From: Candidatus Cloacimonadota bacterium
GTDB taxonomy: Bacteria; Cloacimonadota; Cloacimonadia; Cloacimonadales; TCS61
Length of the DNA: 10,092 bases
Assembly: GCA_016927675.1 (NCBI GenBank)
Contig: JAFGMF010000152.1
Span: 1 to 10,092 of the forward strand
Reading direction: 5' to 3'
The notes beneath the pieces are model-generated. The model searched no databases. It was not told the DNA's origin and saw only the letters and a list, made by a program, of their open reading frames with translations. Every line of letters starts with the position of its first letter. The stretch's first letter is position 1. The position numbers were made by a program, and so were the translations under genes. Of this stretch, positions 1 through 7,081 are shown one piece after another.

Positions 1-1200
1 ACTTTATATATGTCTGCAACGCCTATTCCCAGAACTATGTACATGGCACTTTCCCGCCTCAAGGACTTATCGTTGATCAGAACCTCTCCCAAAGAACGAT
101 TACCGATCAGAACCGTTATTGTTCCTTATGATCAGGAAGTGATAAAAGACGCAATCAGTCGTGAAGTAGACCGTGGTGGACAGGTTTTTTTCATTCACAA
201 CCGGGTTCAGACCATCGATACAATCGCTGCTGAACTGCGTAATCTTTTACCGGGTGTAACCTTTGGCATCGGGCATGGTCAGTTGCCCGAAAAATTACTC
301 GAGCAGGTAACTCTTGATTTTGCTCATCATCAGTTTGATGTTCTGATCGCAACCACGATAATCGAATCGGGAATTGATATTCCCAATGTCAATACCATCA
401 TCATCAACCGGGCGGATACATTCGGATTAGCCCAGTTATATCAGATCAGGGGTAGAGTCGGGCGCAGTAACAGACGGGCATATGCGTATCTGATAATTCC
501 TCCCCAGCTTAGTGAGGATGCCAGGAAACGACTGGAAACACTTATCGAATATGAATCTCTCGGCAGCGGTTATCAGATTGCCATGCGTGATATGGAGCTA
601 CGCGGCGTAGGCGCATTACTAGGAACAAAACAGCATGGGATCATTAATACCATTGGATTCAACCATTATACCAGGCTTCTGGAAGATGCGGTTGAAAAAC
701 TCCGTTCCGGAAGAGATCAGATCAGACAGGAAGCAGAAAAAACAGAAGAGCATGTACGACTGCAATTGGAAAGTGATTTTTATTTCCCCGAATATTACAT
801 CTCCGATGAACAGGAAAGGTTGAACATCTATCGCAGAATGTTGAATTTCGAGGATGAGCAGGAATTCCATAAACTTAAAACAGAATTGGAAGACAGATTC
901 GGGAAGCTGCCTGAACAGGCAGAAAATTCTCTTCTCTATTATCATCTCAGATTAATGATTAGAAAATCCGGTTTAGCATCTTTTCGTTTAAAGCAGAACG
1001 TTGCCATCATCGAATTCAGCAGCAATCAATTACCATCAAGGGAAAAACTGGAAAAATTCGTTCAGCATTTTGCTTACCCAATCCAGTTCAGCAGTACGAA
1101 AAATCTTAAGATCAGCGTCGAACTTTCCCGGAAAAACGATCTTCAGAGAAGTGAAACCATAAATAAAAGTCTCGAGATTGTTAACTTTTTAACTCACTGA
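1..1200 (+). CDS. mfd: Transcription-repair coupling factor Mfd, C-terminal third (5' truncated by window edge)
   Basis: Mfd is the ATP-driven translocase that removes RNA polymerase stalled at DNA lesions and recruits UvrA. The reading frame is open from base 1, so the gene starts upstream and the first ATG (base 10) is not its start. That ATG lies inside helicase motif III (SATPIPRT). Numbering from it, the second RecA-like domain follows, with motif V at about residues 115-123 (TTIIESGID) and motif VI at 145-153 (QIRGRVGRS). The translocation (TRG) region with RDMELRG is at about 193-200. The C-terminal TRCF/D7 domain, which binds UvrA, spans roughly 251-340. The order and the HFGLAQL-like stretch between motifs V and VI separate it from RecG. 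About 400 residues are visible, against about 1150 for the full E. coli protein. The frame ends at a TGA at 1198-1200, and no strong terminator follows. Confidence 0.96.
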   Translation, partial: TLYMSATPIPRTMYMALSRLKDLSLIRTSPKERLPIRTVIVPYDQEVIKDAISREVDRGGQVFFIHNRVQTIDTIAAELRNLLPGVTFGIGHGQLPEKLLEQVTLDFAHHQFDVLIATTIIESGIDIPNVNTIIINRADTFGLAQLYQIRGRVGRSNRRAYAYLIIPPQLSEDARKRLETLIEYESLGSGYQIAMRDMELRGVGALLGTKQHGIINTIGFNHYTRLLEDAVEKLRSGRDQIRQEAEKTEEHVRLQLESDFYFPEYYISDEQERLNIYRRMLNFEDEQEFHKLKTELEDRFGKLPEQAENSLLYYHLRLMIRKSGLASFRLKQNVAIIEFSSNQLPSREKLEKFVQHFAYPIQFSSTKNLKISVELSRKNDLQRSETINKSLEIVNFLTH

Positions 1201-1233
1201 CAACATCAAAGTTTGCCAGGTTAAAGGAATAAT

Positions 1234-1261
1234 TTGACAAAAATGGATTATCTTAGATTTT
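1234..1261 (+). promoter_or_regulatory. Possible promoter upstream of the polysaccharide block
   Basis: A perfect TTGACA (1234-1239) is followed by TAGATT (1254-1259), but the 14-base spacer is short for a sigma70 promoter. Read as a Bacteroidota-type promoter, TTTG (1233-1236) and TAGATTTT (1254-1261, one mismatch to TAnnTTTG) are 17 bases apart, slightly closer than usual. It is the only gap over 100 bases in the window, so a promoter here is expected. The exact boxes are a guess. Confidence 0.25.
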
Positions 1262-1286
1262 TTCCTAATCTTTAAGGAGTTAATCA

Positions 1287-1397
1287 GTGTTTGAAAAGAT
1301 TATAAATATTTTATTCACAGGGATTTTGTCGATAAAATCACAATCCTCTCATCCAGAGCTGTTCTTTGACTTTGAAATCAGGAGGAAATTTTGCTGA
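1287..1397 (+). CDS. Possible 36-residue leader or small protein overlapping the SLBB gene start
   Basis: A GTG codon at 1287 is preceded by AAGGAG (1274-1279) with an ideal 7-base spacer. It opens a 36-codon frame ending in TGA at 1395-1397, 7 bases past the TTG start of the next gene and in a different frame. The predicted peptide has a short hydrophobic stretch near its N-terminus (IINILFTGILSI) and no match I recognise. Its last residues are encoded by the next gene's ribosome site and start, as expected of a translationally coupled leader. It could equally be chance, because the gap is AT-rich and such frames are not rare. No codon-usage or conservation test was possible. Confidence 0.3.
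   Translation: MFEKIINILFTGILSIKSQSSHPELFFDFEIRRKFC
1380..1385 (+). promoter_or_regulatory. Ribosome binding site that fixes the TTG start of the SLBB gene
   Basis: AGGAGG lies 5 bases before TTG at 1391. The frame from this TTG begins directly with a Sec signal peptide, and no ATG in the same frame would keep that signal. The strong site therefore supports an unusual TTG start. Confidence 0.7.
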
Positions 1398-2779
1398 AAA
1401 AAAAATCCTGGATTGTACTATTATTATTTATTGCCGTCACTTTATCTGCTCAGTTTGAATTAACCGCTAATTTTTATACTGTCTCGGTAACCGGGGCCGT
1501 AATTAATCCCGGCGTTTATCGTCTACCTCCTGCCAGCAGAGTGTCCGAAGCAATCAAAATGGCAGGTATCAGCTTTCAGGGTAGCATTACTCCTGATCTT
1601 AATCCAGCTGAATTCCAAAACAATCAGCTGCTTATTGATCAAAAAACCAACTCCGAAAATCCCATCAGTAATATTGATGAAGGAACCATAAAGTCATCTT
1701 CGAGAAACATCGAGTTAAGAAGAGATGGCAGAACTGTTCTTCTTGATCTTGAGAAGTTCTATCTTTTGGGCGATACTGAACAGAATCCCTATATTCAAGA
1801 CGGTGATGTCATTCATGTGTCTTTTTTGATGAAGCAAATCTCGATCATGGGAGCTGTCAACAAATCGGGGAACATTGAAATCCTTGACGGAGAAAGAGTT
1901 TCTGATGTTATTGAGCTTGCCGGTGGATTAACAGAAGATGCTGATTTAGAAATGGCAAATCTTAATCGATATGATGGTGACCTAGAACTCACTACAATCG
2001 ATCTTGACTTGAATAGGATATTATCAGATCCCGATTCAGAAGCCAATCTTTTTGTCAGCAACAGAGACCGGATTTATATCAGATCAATCCCGGAATTTTT
2101 TATTGAGGAAACTATTATCGTATCTGGAGAGATTTATTATCCCGGGCGTTACCCTCTTGATAAATTTAAAACCACCTTATCCGATTTAATTGAATCCGCC
2201 GGAGGAACAACAGAGAATGCCGATTTAAGAAATGCTCTGCTGTTAAGACAGGGAGAAAATCCTGAGCCTGATCTCGAACTGGAAAGATTGTTACTTATCC
2301 CGCCTTCAGAAATGAAATACCTTGAATATGAATATTTGAAATCTTCTCTCCGGGAACGAAAAAACAAAGTTGTGGTAGATTTTGAGAAACTTATTATCGA
2401 TGATGATAAAAAAGAAGATAAAATTCTGAAAAACGGAGATGTCATCTACTTCCCAAGTCAGATCCTGACTGTAAAAGTAAGAGGTTTTGTCGAGCATCCC
2501 GGGGAGTATACATATCTTCCAGAGATGAATTATCAGTATTATATTGAACGTGCAGGTGGATTTTCTTATCATGCCAAAAAGAACAAGATCAGAATAATCC
2601 GTGGTAATAGCGGTGAATGGGTGAAACCCGGTAAGGATATAATTATTTATGCCGGCGATATCATCCTGGTTCCCGAAAAACCGGAAAAGAATTACTGGAC
2701 TCTATCGAAAGAGGTGTTAACCGTTCTTTCACAACTGGCTACTCTTTTCCTGATTTACCAAAATGCCACGACTAATTAA
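1391..2779 (+). CDS. SLBB-domain polysaccharide export (OPX-like) periplasmic/outer-membrane protein
   Basis: 462 residues. A Sec signal peptide is clear: KKK at 3-5, a hydrophobic core at about 8-18, and a likely cut after LSA (18-20). There is no lipobox cysteine. The mature part holds four SLBB (beta-grasp) units, starting at about residues 29 (VTGAVINPGVY), 150 (IMGAVNKSGN), 242 (VSGEIYYPGRY) and 362 (VRGFVEHPGEY). Units 2 to 4 carry an AGG. Each unit is followed by a GDxI-like turn, at 137-143, 224-230 (NRDRIYI, degenerate), 348-354 and 421-427. A hydrophobic segment at about 441-457 near the C-terminus could cross or sit in a membrane. SLBB proteins of this sort export capsule or exopolysaccharide. 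I cannot see the N-terminal Poly_export (PES) domain that begins Wza-like proteins. The two sugar-nucleotide genes downstream fit a glycan role. The start is TTG with AGGAGG upstream. Export function is inferred from family and context. Confidence 0.85.
   Translation: MLKKKSWIVLLLFIAVTLSAQFELTANFYTVSVTGAVINPGVYRLPPASRVSEAIKMAGISFQGSITPDLNPAEFQNNQLLIDQKTNSENPISNIDEGTIKSSSRNIELRRDGRTVLLDLEKFYLLGDTEQNPYIQDGDVIHVSFLMKQISIMGAVNKSGNIEILDGERVSDVIELAGGLTEDADLEMANLNRYDGDLELTTIDLDLNRILSDPDSEANLFVSNRDRIYIRSIPEFFIEETIIVSGEIYYPGRYPLDKFKTTLSDLIESAGGTTENADLRNALLLRQGENPEPDLELERLLLIPPSEMKYLEYEYLKSSLRERKNKVVVDFEKLIIDDDKKEDKILKNGDVIYFPSQILTVKVRGFVEHPGEYTYLPEMNYQYYIERAGGFSYHAKKNKIRIIRGNSGEWVKPGKDIIIYAGDIILVPEKPEKNYWTLSKEVLTVLSQLATLFLIYQNATTN
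1919..2227 (+). repeat. Internal DNA-level repeat pair within SLBB units 2 and 3
   Basis: Bases 1919-1948 and 2198-2227 match at 24 of 30 positions in codon register. They encode the AGGLTEDADL and AGGTTENADL stretches at the end of two SLBB units. The similarity at the nucleotide level suggests that the units arose by internal duplication, although constraint on the protein motif could explain much of it. The span given covers both copies. Confidence 0.5.
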
Positions 2780-2794
2780 GAAAGGATTTAAATT

Positions 2795-3754
2795 ATGAAA
2801 ATTTTAATTACCGGAGGAGCCGGATTCATCGGATCTCATCTGGCCGAGAAACTGCTTGCTTCAGGCGAACAGGTTTCTGTGATCGATAACTTATCTACCG
2901 GAGAGTTTTCCAATATCAGGCATCTGGTCAAGAGTCCTTCATTCTCTTATACGATTAATTCTATTCTTAATCGTGACGTTTTTGAGAAGTTGATCAGGGA
3001 AGCAGACCAGGTCTATCATCTGGCTGCAGCCGTAGGTGTGAAATATATTATTGACAATCCTCTGTTATCATTAAGAACAAATATCGGCGGCACAGAAAAT
3101 GTTCTCGAGTTTGCCAATAAATACAAGAAAAAAGTCCTAATTGCCTCAACTTCAGAAATCTACGGTAAAAGCAACAATGTTCCGTTTAAAGAAGAAGATG
3201 ACAGATTGCTTGGTTCAACAAATATTACCAGATGGAGTTACAGCTCTGCCAAGGCAATAGACGAATTTCTCTCTCTGGCTTATTACCGGGAAAAAAAATT
3301 ACCGGTTGTGATAGTAAGGTGTTTCAATACTGTCGGACCCCGTCAAACCGGACAGTATGGCATGGTAATCCCGAAATTTGTCAAAAATGCCCTGCTCAAT
3401 CATCCGATCACAATCTTTGGGGATGGAAAACAATCTCGCTGTTTTGCAGATGTGGAAGATGTAGTTGATGGCATGATCAGATTAATGAATTTTAAAAAAG
3501 CTGAAGGTGAGATTTTCAATATTGGCAACGATAAGGAAATTACTATCGAAGATCTGGCAAAAAAAATCAAGAAAATGACCAACAGTAAAAGCAAAATTGA
3601 ATATATTGCCTATGAAGACGCCTACGAAGAAGGATTCGAAGATATGCGCCAGAGAATTCCTGATCTTTCGAAAATAAAGAAATATCTGAACTATGAACCA
3701 CGTTATGATCTCGATCATATTCTCACCAGAATAGTAGATTATTTTGAGGAATAA
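2795..3754 (+). CDS. NAD-dependent nucleotide-sugar epimerase/dehydratase (extended SDR)
   Basis: 319 residues, full length for the family. The N-terminal Rossmann fold has GGAGFIG at 7-13 and an acidic D31-N32 at the end of strand 2, which favours NAD(H). Catalytic residues are visible: S118-T119-S120-E121 in STSEIYG, and the YxxxK pair Y149/K153. A substrate-binding FNTVGPR stretch is at 177-183 and a second, FGDGKQSRCF, at 208-217. The TSE triplet is like that of UDP-glucuronate decarboxylases (UXS, ArnA C-terminal domain), whereas classical 4-epimerases usually have SSS or SSA there and 4,6-dehydratases TDE. The protein belongs to a broad clade often labelled epimerase or GDP-mannose 4,6-dehydratase, so substrate and reaction stay open. 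The gene begins 15 bases after the SLBB gene with AAGGA at 2782-2786, and the next gene starts 3 bases after it. The three probably form an operon for a surface sugar. Confidence 0.9.
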   Translation: MKILITGGAGFIGSHLAEKLLASGEQVSVIDNLSTGEFSNIRHLVKSPSFSYTINSILNRDVFEKLIREADQVYHLAAAVGVKYIIDNPLLSLRTNIGGTENVLEFANKYKKKVLIASTSEIYGKSNNVPFKEEDDRLLGSTNITRWSYSSAKAIDEFLSLAYYREKKLPVVIVRCFNTVGPRQTGQYGMVIPKFVKNALLNHPITIFGDGKQSRCFADVEDVVDGMIRLMNFKKAEGEIFNIGNDKEITIEDLAKKIKKMTNSKSKIEYIAYEDAYEEGFEDMRQRIPDLSKIKKYLNYEPRYDLDHILTRIVDYFEE

Positions 3755-3757
3755 TAA

Positions 3758-4870
3758 ATGATGAATGTTCCTTTGCTGGACTTAAATGCTCAATACGAAA
3801 ATATTTTAGCTGAAATCAAAACCGAGATGGAAAAAGTTTTCACAACCCATGCTTACAAATTGGGACCTCAGGTTACAGAATTCGAAAAAACTGTCAGTGA
3901 TTTCTGTCAGGTTAAACATGCCGTTGGTTGTGCTTCGGGTACAGATGCTCTGGTTCTGGCATTGTTAGCACTGGGTATTGGTGATAACGACGAAGTTATT
4001 ACCTCTCCATTCACTTTTTTTGCTACCGCCGGAACTATCCACCGAGTCGGAGCAAAACCTGTTTTTGCAGACATCCGACCGGACACATTCAATCTCGATC
4101 CCGAGAAGATAGAAAAAGCAATAACTTCAAAAACAAAGGCTATCATGCCGGTTCATCTATTCGGCCAGCCTGCCGACATGAATTCGATCAAATCCATTGC
4201 CAGAAAATATGATCTGAAAATTATCGAAGACAATGCTCAGGGTATCGGTGCCAAATTCGCCGGTAAAACAGCCGGCACAATTGGAGATATCGGCACCTTA
4301 TCTTTCTTCCCGAGTAAGAATCTGGGTGCAATGGGCGATGCAGGTATGTGTTTGACCAATAGTGACGCTCTGGCGGACAAGTTGCTTATGTTACGGGTAC
4401 ACGGCGAAAATCCCCAGTATTATCACCGATGGGTAGGCTTGAACAGCAGGCTGGATACAATTCAGGCCGCAGTTTTGCTGGTTAAGATCAGATATCTGCA
4501 AAACTGGTCTGAAGCCAGACGAAAGAATGCAGAATATTACAATCAGAAATTGGCTGGAATACCTCAGATAAAACTTCCGGTAATTCATCCTGAAGCAGAA
4601 TCGATCTATAATCAATATACAATCAGAGCAACAAGAAGAGATGAGCTGAAAAATTTTCTGCAGGCACACGGTGTGGGATGTGCTGTTTATTACCCACTTT
4701 CTCTGCATCTGCAGGAATGTTTCTCCTATCTCGGGCATAAACCGGGAGATTTCCCCAACTGTGAACAAGCAACTTCAGAAGTTCTTTCTATTCCTGTGTA
4801 TTCAGAAATGACAAAGATACAACAGGATTATGTTATTGATCAAATCCGAGATTTTTACAACCGGGAGTAA
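3758..4870 (+). CDS. DegT/DnrJ/EryC1/StrS-family PLP-dependent nucleotide-sugar aminotransferase
   Basis: 370 residues, the usual length. It transfers an amino group, normally from glutamate, to a keto nucleotide-sugar. The PLP lysine is K187 in FFPSKNLGAMGDAG. D158 in IIEDNAQ would contact the pyridine nitrogen, and SGTDAL (60-65) forms the phosphate-binding turn. GLNSRLDTIQAA (227-238) is the family's conserved dimer/substrate stretch. FFPSKNLG resembles WbpE and the 3-ketosugar enzymes QdtB/DesV more than the 4-aminotransferases ArnB/PseC, so a 3-amino sugar is the better guess. Two ATGs are adjacent (3758 and 3761). GAGGA at 3746-3750 suits the first. The source of its keto substrate is not obvious in the window, since the neighbouring SDR gene need not release a 3-keto sugar. 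It probably shares a transcript with the epimerase. Confidence 0.93.
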   Translation: MMNVPLLDLNAQYENILAEIKTEMEKVFTTHAYKLGPQVTEFEKTVSDFCQVKHAVGCASGTDALVLALLALGIGDNDEVITSPFTFFATAGTIHRVGAKPVFADIRPDTFNLDPEKIEKAITSKTKAIMPVHLFGQPADMNSIKSIARKYDLKIIEDNAQGIGAKFAGKTAGTIGDIGTLSFFPSKNLGAMGDAGMCLTNSDALADKLLMLRVHGENPQYYHRWVGLNSRLDTIQAAVLLVKIRYLQNWSEARRKNAEYYNQKLAGIPQIKLPVIHPEAESIYNQYTIRATRRDELKNFLQAHGVGCAVYYPLSLHLQECFSYLGHKPGDFPNCEQATSEVLSIPVYSEMTKIQQDYVIDQIRDFYNRE

Positions 4871-4872
4871 AT

Positions 4873-5655
4873 GTGAACCTTATCGTCTGTATCAAACAGG
4901 TCCCAGATACTAATGAAATCAAAATTAATCCTGAAAATAATACATTGATCCGAGAAGGGGTCGAAAGTATAATTAATCCCTTCGATCTTTATGCTATTGA
5001 AGAAGCTCTTCGGCTAAAAGAAAAATATGACGGAAAGATCACTGCCGTCAGTATGGGTCCGCCTCAGGTAGAAACCGCATTGAGAGAGGCTATCGCAATC
5101 GGGGTAGATGAGATAATTCTTCTTACCGATAGACGTTTTGCCGGTGCCGATACCTGGGCAACAAGCCTGACACTTGCCAGTGCAATCAGTAAGATTGGTG
5201 ATTTTGACCTGATCTTATTCGGACAACAGGCCATTGATGGTGATACGGCACAGGTCGGTCCCGGAGTTGCCACTCATCTCAACATTCCCCAGGCTTGTTT
5301 CATCCGCCAGATAGAAAGCATCGATAACAACAGAATAACTGTTCAACGATTGATGGAAGACGGATTCGACAGATTAGAACTGTCACTGCCTGCTGCCATC
5401 ACCGTAGTAAAAGACATCAATACTCCCAGATTGCCTTCGCTTCGAGGGAAAAGAAATGCAAAAAATGCAGAGTTAAAAATCTGGGATGCTGATTTTCTGG
5501 GACTGGATGAAAACGATATCGGTCTGAATGGTTCTCCCACTCAGGTAGTGAAGATATTTTCACCCGAAATAAGAAAACAGGGCGAGAAATACGAACTTCC
5601 AGCGGAAGAACTGGCAGAGATCTTTTGCCGGAAAATGAAAGAATTAGGCAAGTAA
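4873..5655 (+). CDS. etfB: Electron transfer flavoprotein, beta subunit
   Basis: 260 residues, full length. EtfB pairs with EtfA to carry electrons from acyl-CoA or similar dehydrogenases, or to bifurcate them. Visible hallmarks are the N-terminal CIKQVPDT (6-13), INPFDLYAIEEAL (34-46), and the nucleotide-binding loop GQQAIDGDTAQVGP (117-130), followed by TVVKDINTPRLPSLRGK (177-193). The DGDTAQVGP form is the one I recall from bifurcating or strictly anaerobic EtfB proteins. Mitochondrial and aerobic ones have DDDxNQTG. Bifurcation itself is inference. The start is GTG at 4873, 2 bases after the aminotransferase stop, with GGGAG at 4863-4867. The ATG at 4871 is followed at once by TGA and cannot be used. 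No etfA or dehydrogenase gene is adjacent: the next gene is lgt. The tight spacing suggests co-transcription, not a shared function. Confidence 0.95.
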   Translation: MNLIVCIKQVPDTNEIKINPENNTLIREGVESIINPFDLYAIEEALRLKEKYDGKITAVSMGPPQVETALREAIAIGVDEIILLTDRRFAGADTWATSLTLASAISKIGDFDLILFGQQAIDGDTAQVGPGVATHLNIPQACFIRQIESIDNNRITVQRLMEDGFDRLELSLPAAITVVKDINTPRLPSLRGKRNAKNAELKIWDADFLGLDENDIGLNGSPTQVVKIFSPEIRKQGEKYELPAEELAEIFCRKMKELGK

Positions 5656-5656
5656 A

Positions 5657-6460
5657 TTGTTCCTCGTAATTAATTATCCTCAAATTAATCCTACGATTAT
5701 CAGATTAGGATTTTTACAGATCCGCTGGTATGGATTTTTCTATATTCTGAGCTTTATTCTCGGTTATATCTTTTTGAAAAAATTCCTTCACTACAGAAAC
5801 TTCAAGTTGAGCAGAGAAAAGTATGACAATCTGCTCTTCAATATTATGCTGGGCGTTATTATTGGCGGCAGACTCGGTTATGTGCTGTTTTATAATCTTC
5901 CCTATTATCTGACTAATCCTCTTCATATTCTGGCTGTCTGGGAAGGAGGGATGTCTTTCCATGGCGGAGCTTTTGCAGTAATAATTATCGGTTACTTATT
6001 CTGTAAGAAAAATAACATCTCTTTCTATCAGATGGCTGACCCGGTAATGCCTTTGGTCTCGATCGGTCTGGGTTTGGGAAGATTGGGTAATTTTATCAAT
6101 GGCGAACTCTATGGAATTCCCGGTAAAGCACCCTGGGTAATGATCTTCCCGAATTCGGACGGGCTTCCGCGTCACCCTTCTCAGCTTTATGAAGCATTTC
6201 TGGAAGGAGTACTGCTTTTTTTCATCAGCCTGATCCTTCTTAAGAAGATTAAAAAACATGGTCTCGTTTTCTGGGCCTGGATCGGTTTGTATGGACTATT
6301 CAGATTCATCGTTGAATTTTACCGTGAGCCTGATGCCCATCTTGGTTATATCTGGGGATTTCTGACAATGGGACAAATCCTGAGTCTGACAATGATCATT
6401 GGAGGTTTAGCGGGTGTGATTCTGCTGATCTTACCCCGAAATCGCGGTCAACATGAATAA
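5657..6460 (+). CDS. lgt: Prolipoprotein diacylglyceryl transferase Lgt
   Basis: 267 residues, normal length. This inner-membrane enzyme moves diacylglycerol from phosphatidylglycerol to the lipobox cysteine of prolipoproteins, the first step of lipoprotein maturation. Residues matching those essential in E. coli Lgt are present: Y25 in IRWYG, H102 in SFHGG, R142 and N145 in GRLGNFINGE (141-150), and R216 and E220 in FRFIVE. RHPSQLYEA is at 172-180. About seven hydrophobic segments span the length. The start is TTG at 5657, 1 base after the etfB stop. An in-frame TAG at 5645-5647 excludes anything further upstream, and the first in-frame ATG (codon 64) would remove the N-terminal region with Y25. 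The ribosome site is weak (AGG at 5646-5648), so translation may be coupled to etfB. Its end overlaps the following lipoprotein gene by 8 bases. Confidence 0.96.
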   Translation: MFLVINYPQINPTIIRLGFLQIRWYGFFYILSFILGYIFLKKFLHYRNFKLSREKYDNLLFNIMLGVIIGGRLGYVLFYNLPYYLTNPLHILAVWEGGMSFHGGAFAVIIIGYLFCKKNNISFYQMADPVMPLVSIGLGLGRLGNFINGELYGIPGKAPWVMIFPNSDGLPRHPSQLYEAFLEGVLLFFISLILLKKIKKHGLVFWAWIGLYGLFRFIVEFYREPDAHLGYIWGFLTMGQILSLTMIIGGLAGVILLILPRNRGQHE

Positions 6461-7079
6461 ATTGCTGCTGATATTTTTGATAATCTCAATTTCTGCCTGT
6501 TCAATTCTGCTTAAGCATGATCCGGAAGCTAACAGGAAATTGCTTGAAGCAAATCTGGAGAAATGGAAGTCTTTCCGAATCGATGGTATCATAGAAATTA
6601 ATCACAATCAATACTCTCTGAGAAAGAATTTCTCGATGAGAAAAAATCCAGCTGCTGTCAGAGCGGATATTTTCGATACAGGTCTTCTGGGACTGCGCCC
6701 GACACCTTTCCTTTCAGTTTATATGGATACTTTGATCTATCTACGTGATCAGGAAAAAACCGGTCTGACGATCTTAACTCCCGAAGAATTGATTGCAGAT
6801 TATCCATATCTTAATATCTTACAAGCAATTGATCTCCTTGATGATCATCAAAATGAGATTGTGAAAAATAAGAAAATAACTCAAGAAAACGTTAGCTTTG
6901 TCTTTAATTCAAAAATGGAATTGATCGAGATAGATTATCTCGAAAAGGATATCAGAATTCTTTTAGAATATCATCATGACCTTTCTAAAATCACCTTAAA
7001 AGAACAAAATAATGATTTAGTAAATATTCACATTGACAAAATCACTTTTTCCGAGATAGAAATCCGTCGACTTGATTAG
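6453..7079 (+). CDS. Putative outer-membrane lipoprotein, possibly LolB/LolA-like or DUF4292-like
   Basis: 208 residues. The N-terminus is a lipoprotein signal: K3, a hydrophobic run at 4-13, then lipobox ISAC with the modified cysteine at C16. The residue after the cysteine is serine, not aspartate, so by E. coli rules it would go to the outer membrane. The rest is rich in alternating beta-strand-like stretches. A segment at about 30-100 (a helix ending in EKWKSFRIDG, basic RKNFSMRKNP, then DIFDTGLLG and a strand with YLRD) has the feel of LolA/LolB-type lipoprotein carriers and the DUF4292 lipoproteins of Bacteroidota. That resemblance is from memory and weak, so the function is unassigned. 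The gene starts inside the end of lgt with almost no ribosome site, suggesting translational coupling with the enzyme that acylates it. Confidence 0.75.
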   Translation: MNKLLLIFLIISISACSILLKHDPEANRKLLEANLEKWKSFRIDGIIEINHNQYSLRKNFSMRKNPAAVRADIFDTGLLGLRPTPFLSVYMDTLIYLRDQEKTGLTILTPEELIADYPYLNILQAIDLLDDHQNEIVKNKKITQENVSFVFNSKMELIEIDYLEKDIRILLEYHHDLSKITLKEQNNDLVNIHIDKITFSEIEIRRLD

Positions 7080-7081
7080 AT

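Noticed and set aside
1..1200. Frame could be RecG or another SF2 helicase instead of Mfd.
   Set aside because: The C-terminal TRCF/D7 domain and the region between motifs V and VI match Mfd, and RecG lacks this tail.
1322..1339. Six-base inverted repeat GATTTT/AAAATC in the gap upstream of the SLBB gene.
   Set aside because: Too short and AT-rich, with no T tract. No riboswitch-like fold could be built around it.
2795..4870. ArnA/ArnB-like pair making UDP-4-amino-arabinose, suggested by STSE and RWxYS in the SDR.
   Set aside because: The aminotransferase resembles WbpE/QdtB 3-aminotransferases, not ArnB, and no formyltransferase, ArnC or ArnT is present.
7033..7062. TTGACA at 7033-7038 with TAGAAA 18 bases later, a possible purB promoter.
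   Set aside because: It lies inside the lipoprotein coding region, the -10 box matches only 4 of 6, and such matches are expected by chance in AT-rich DNA.
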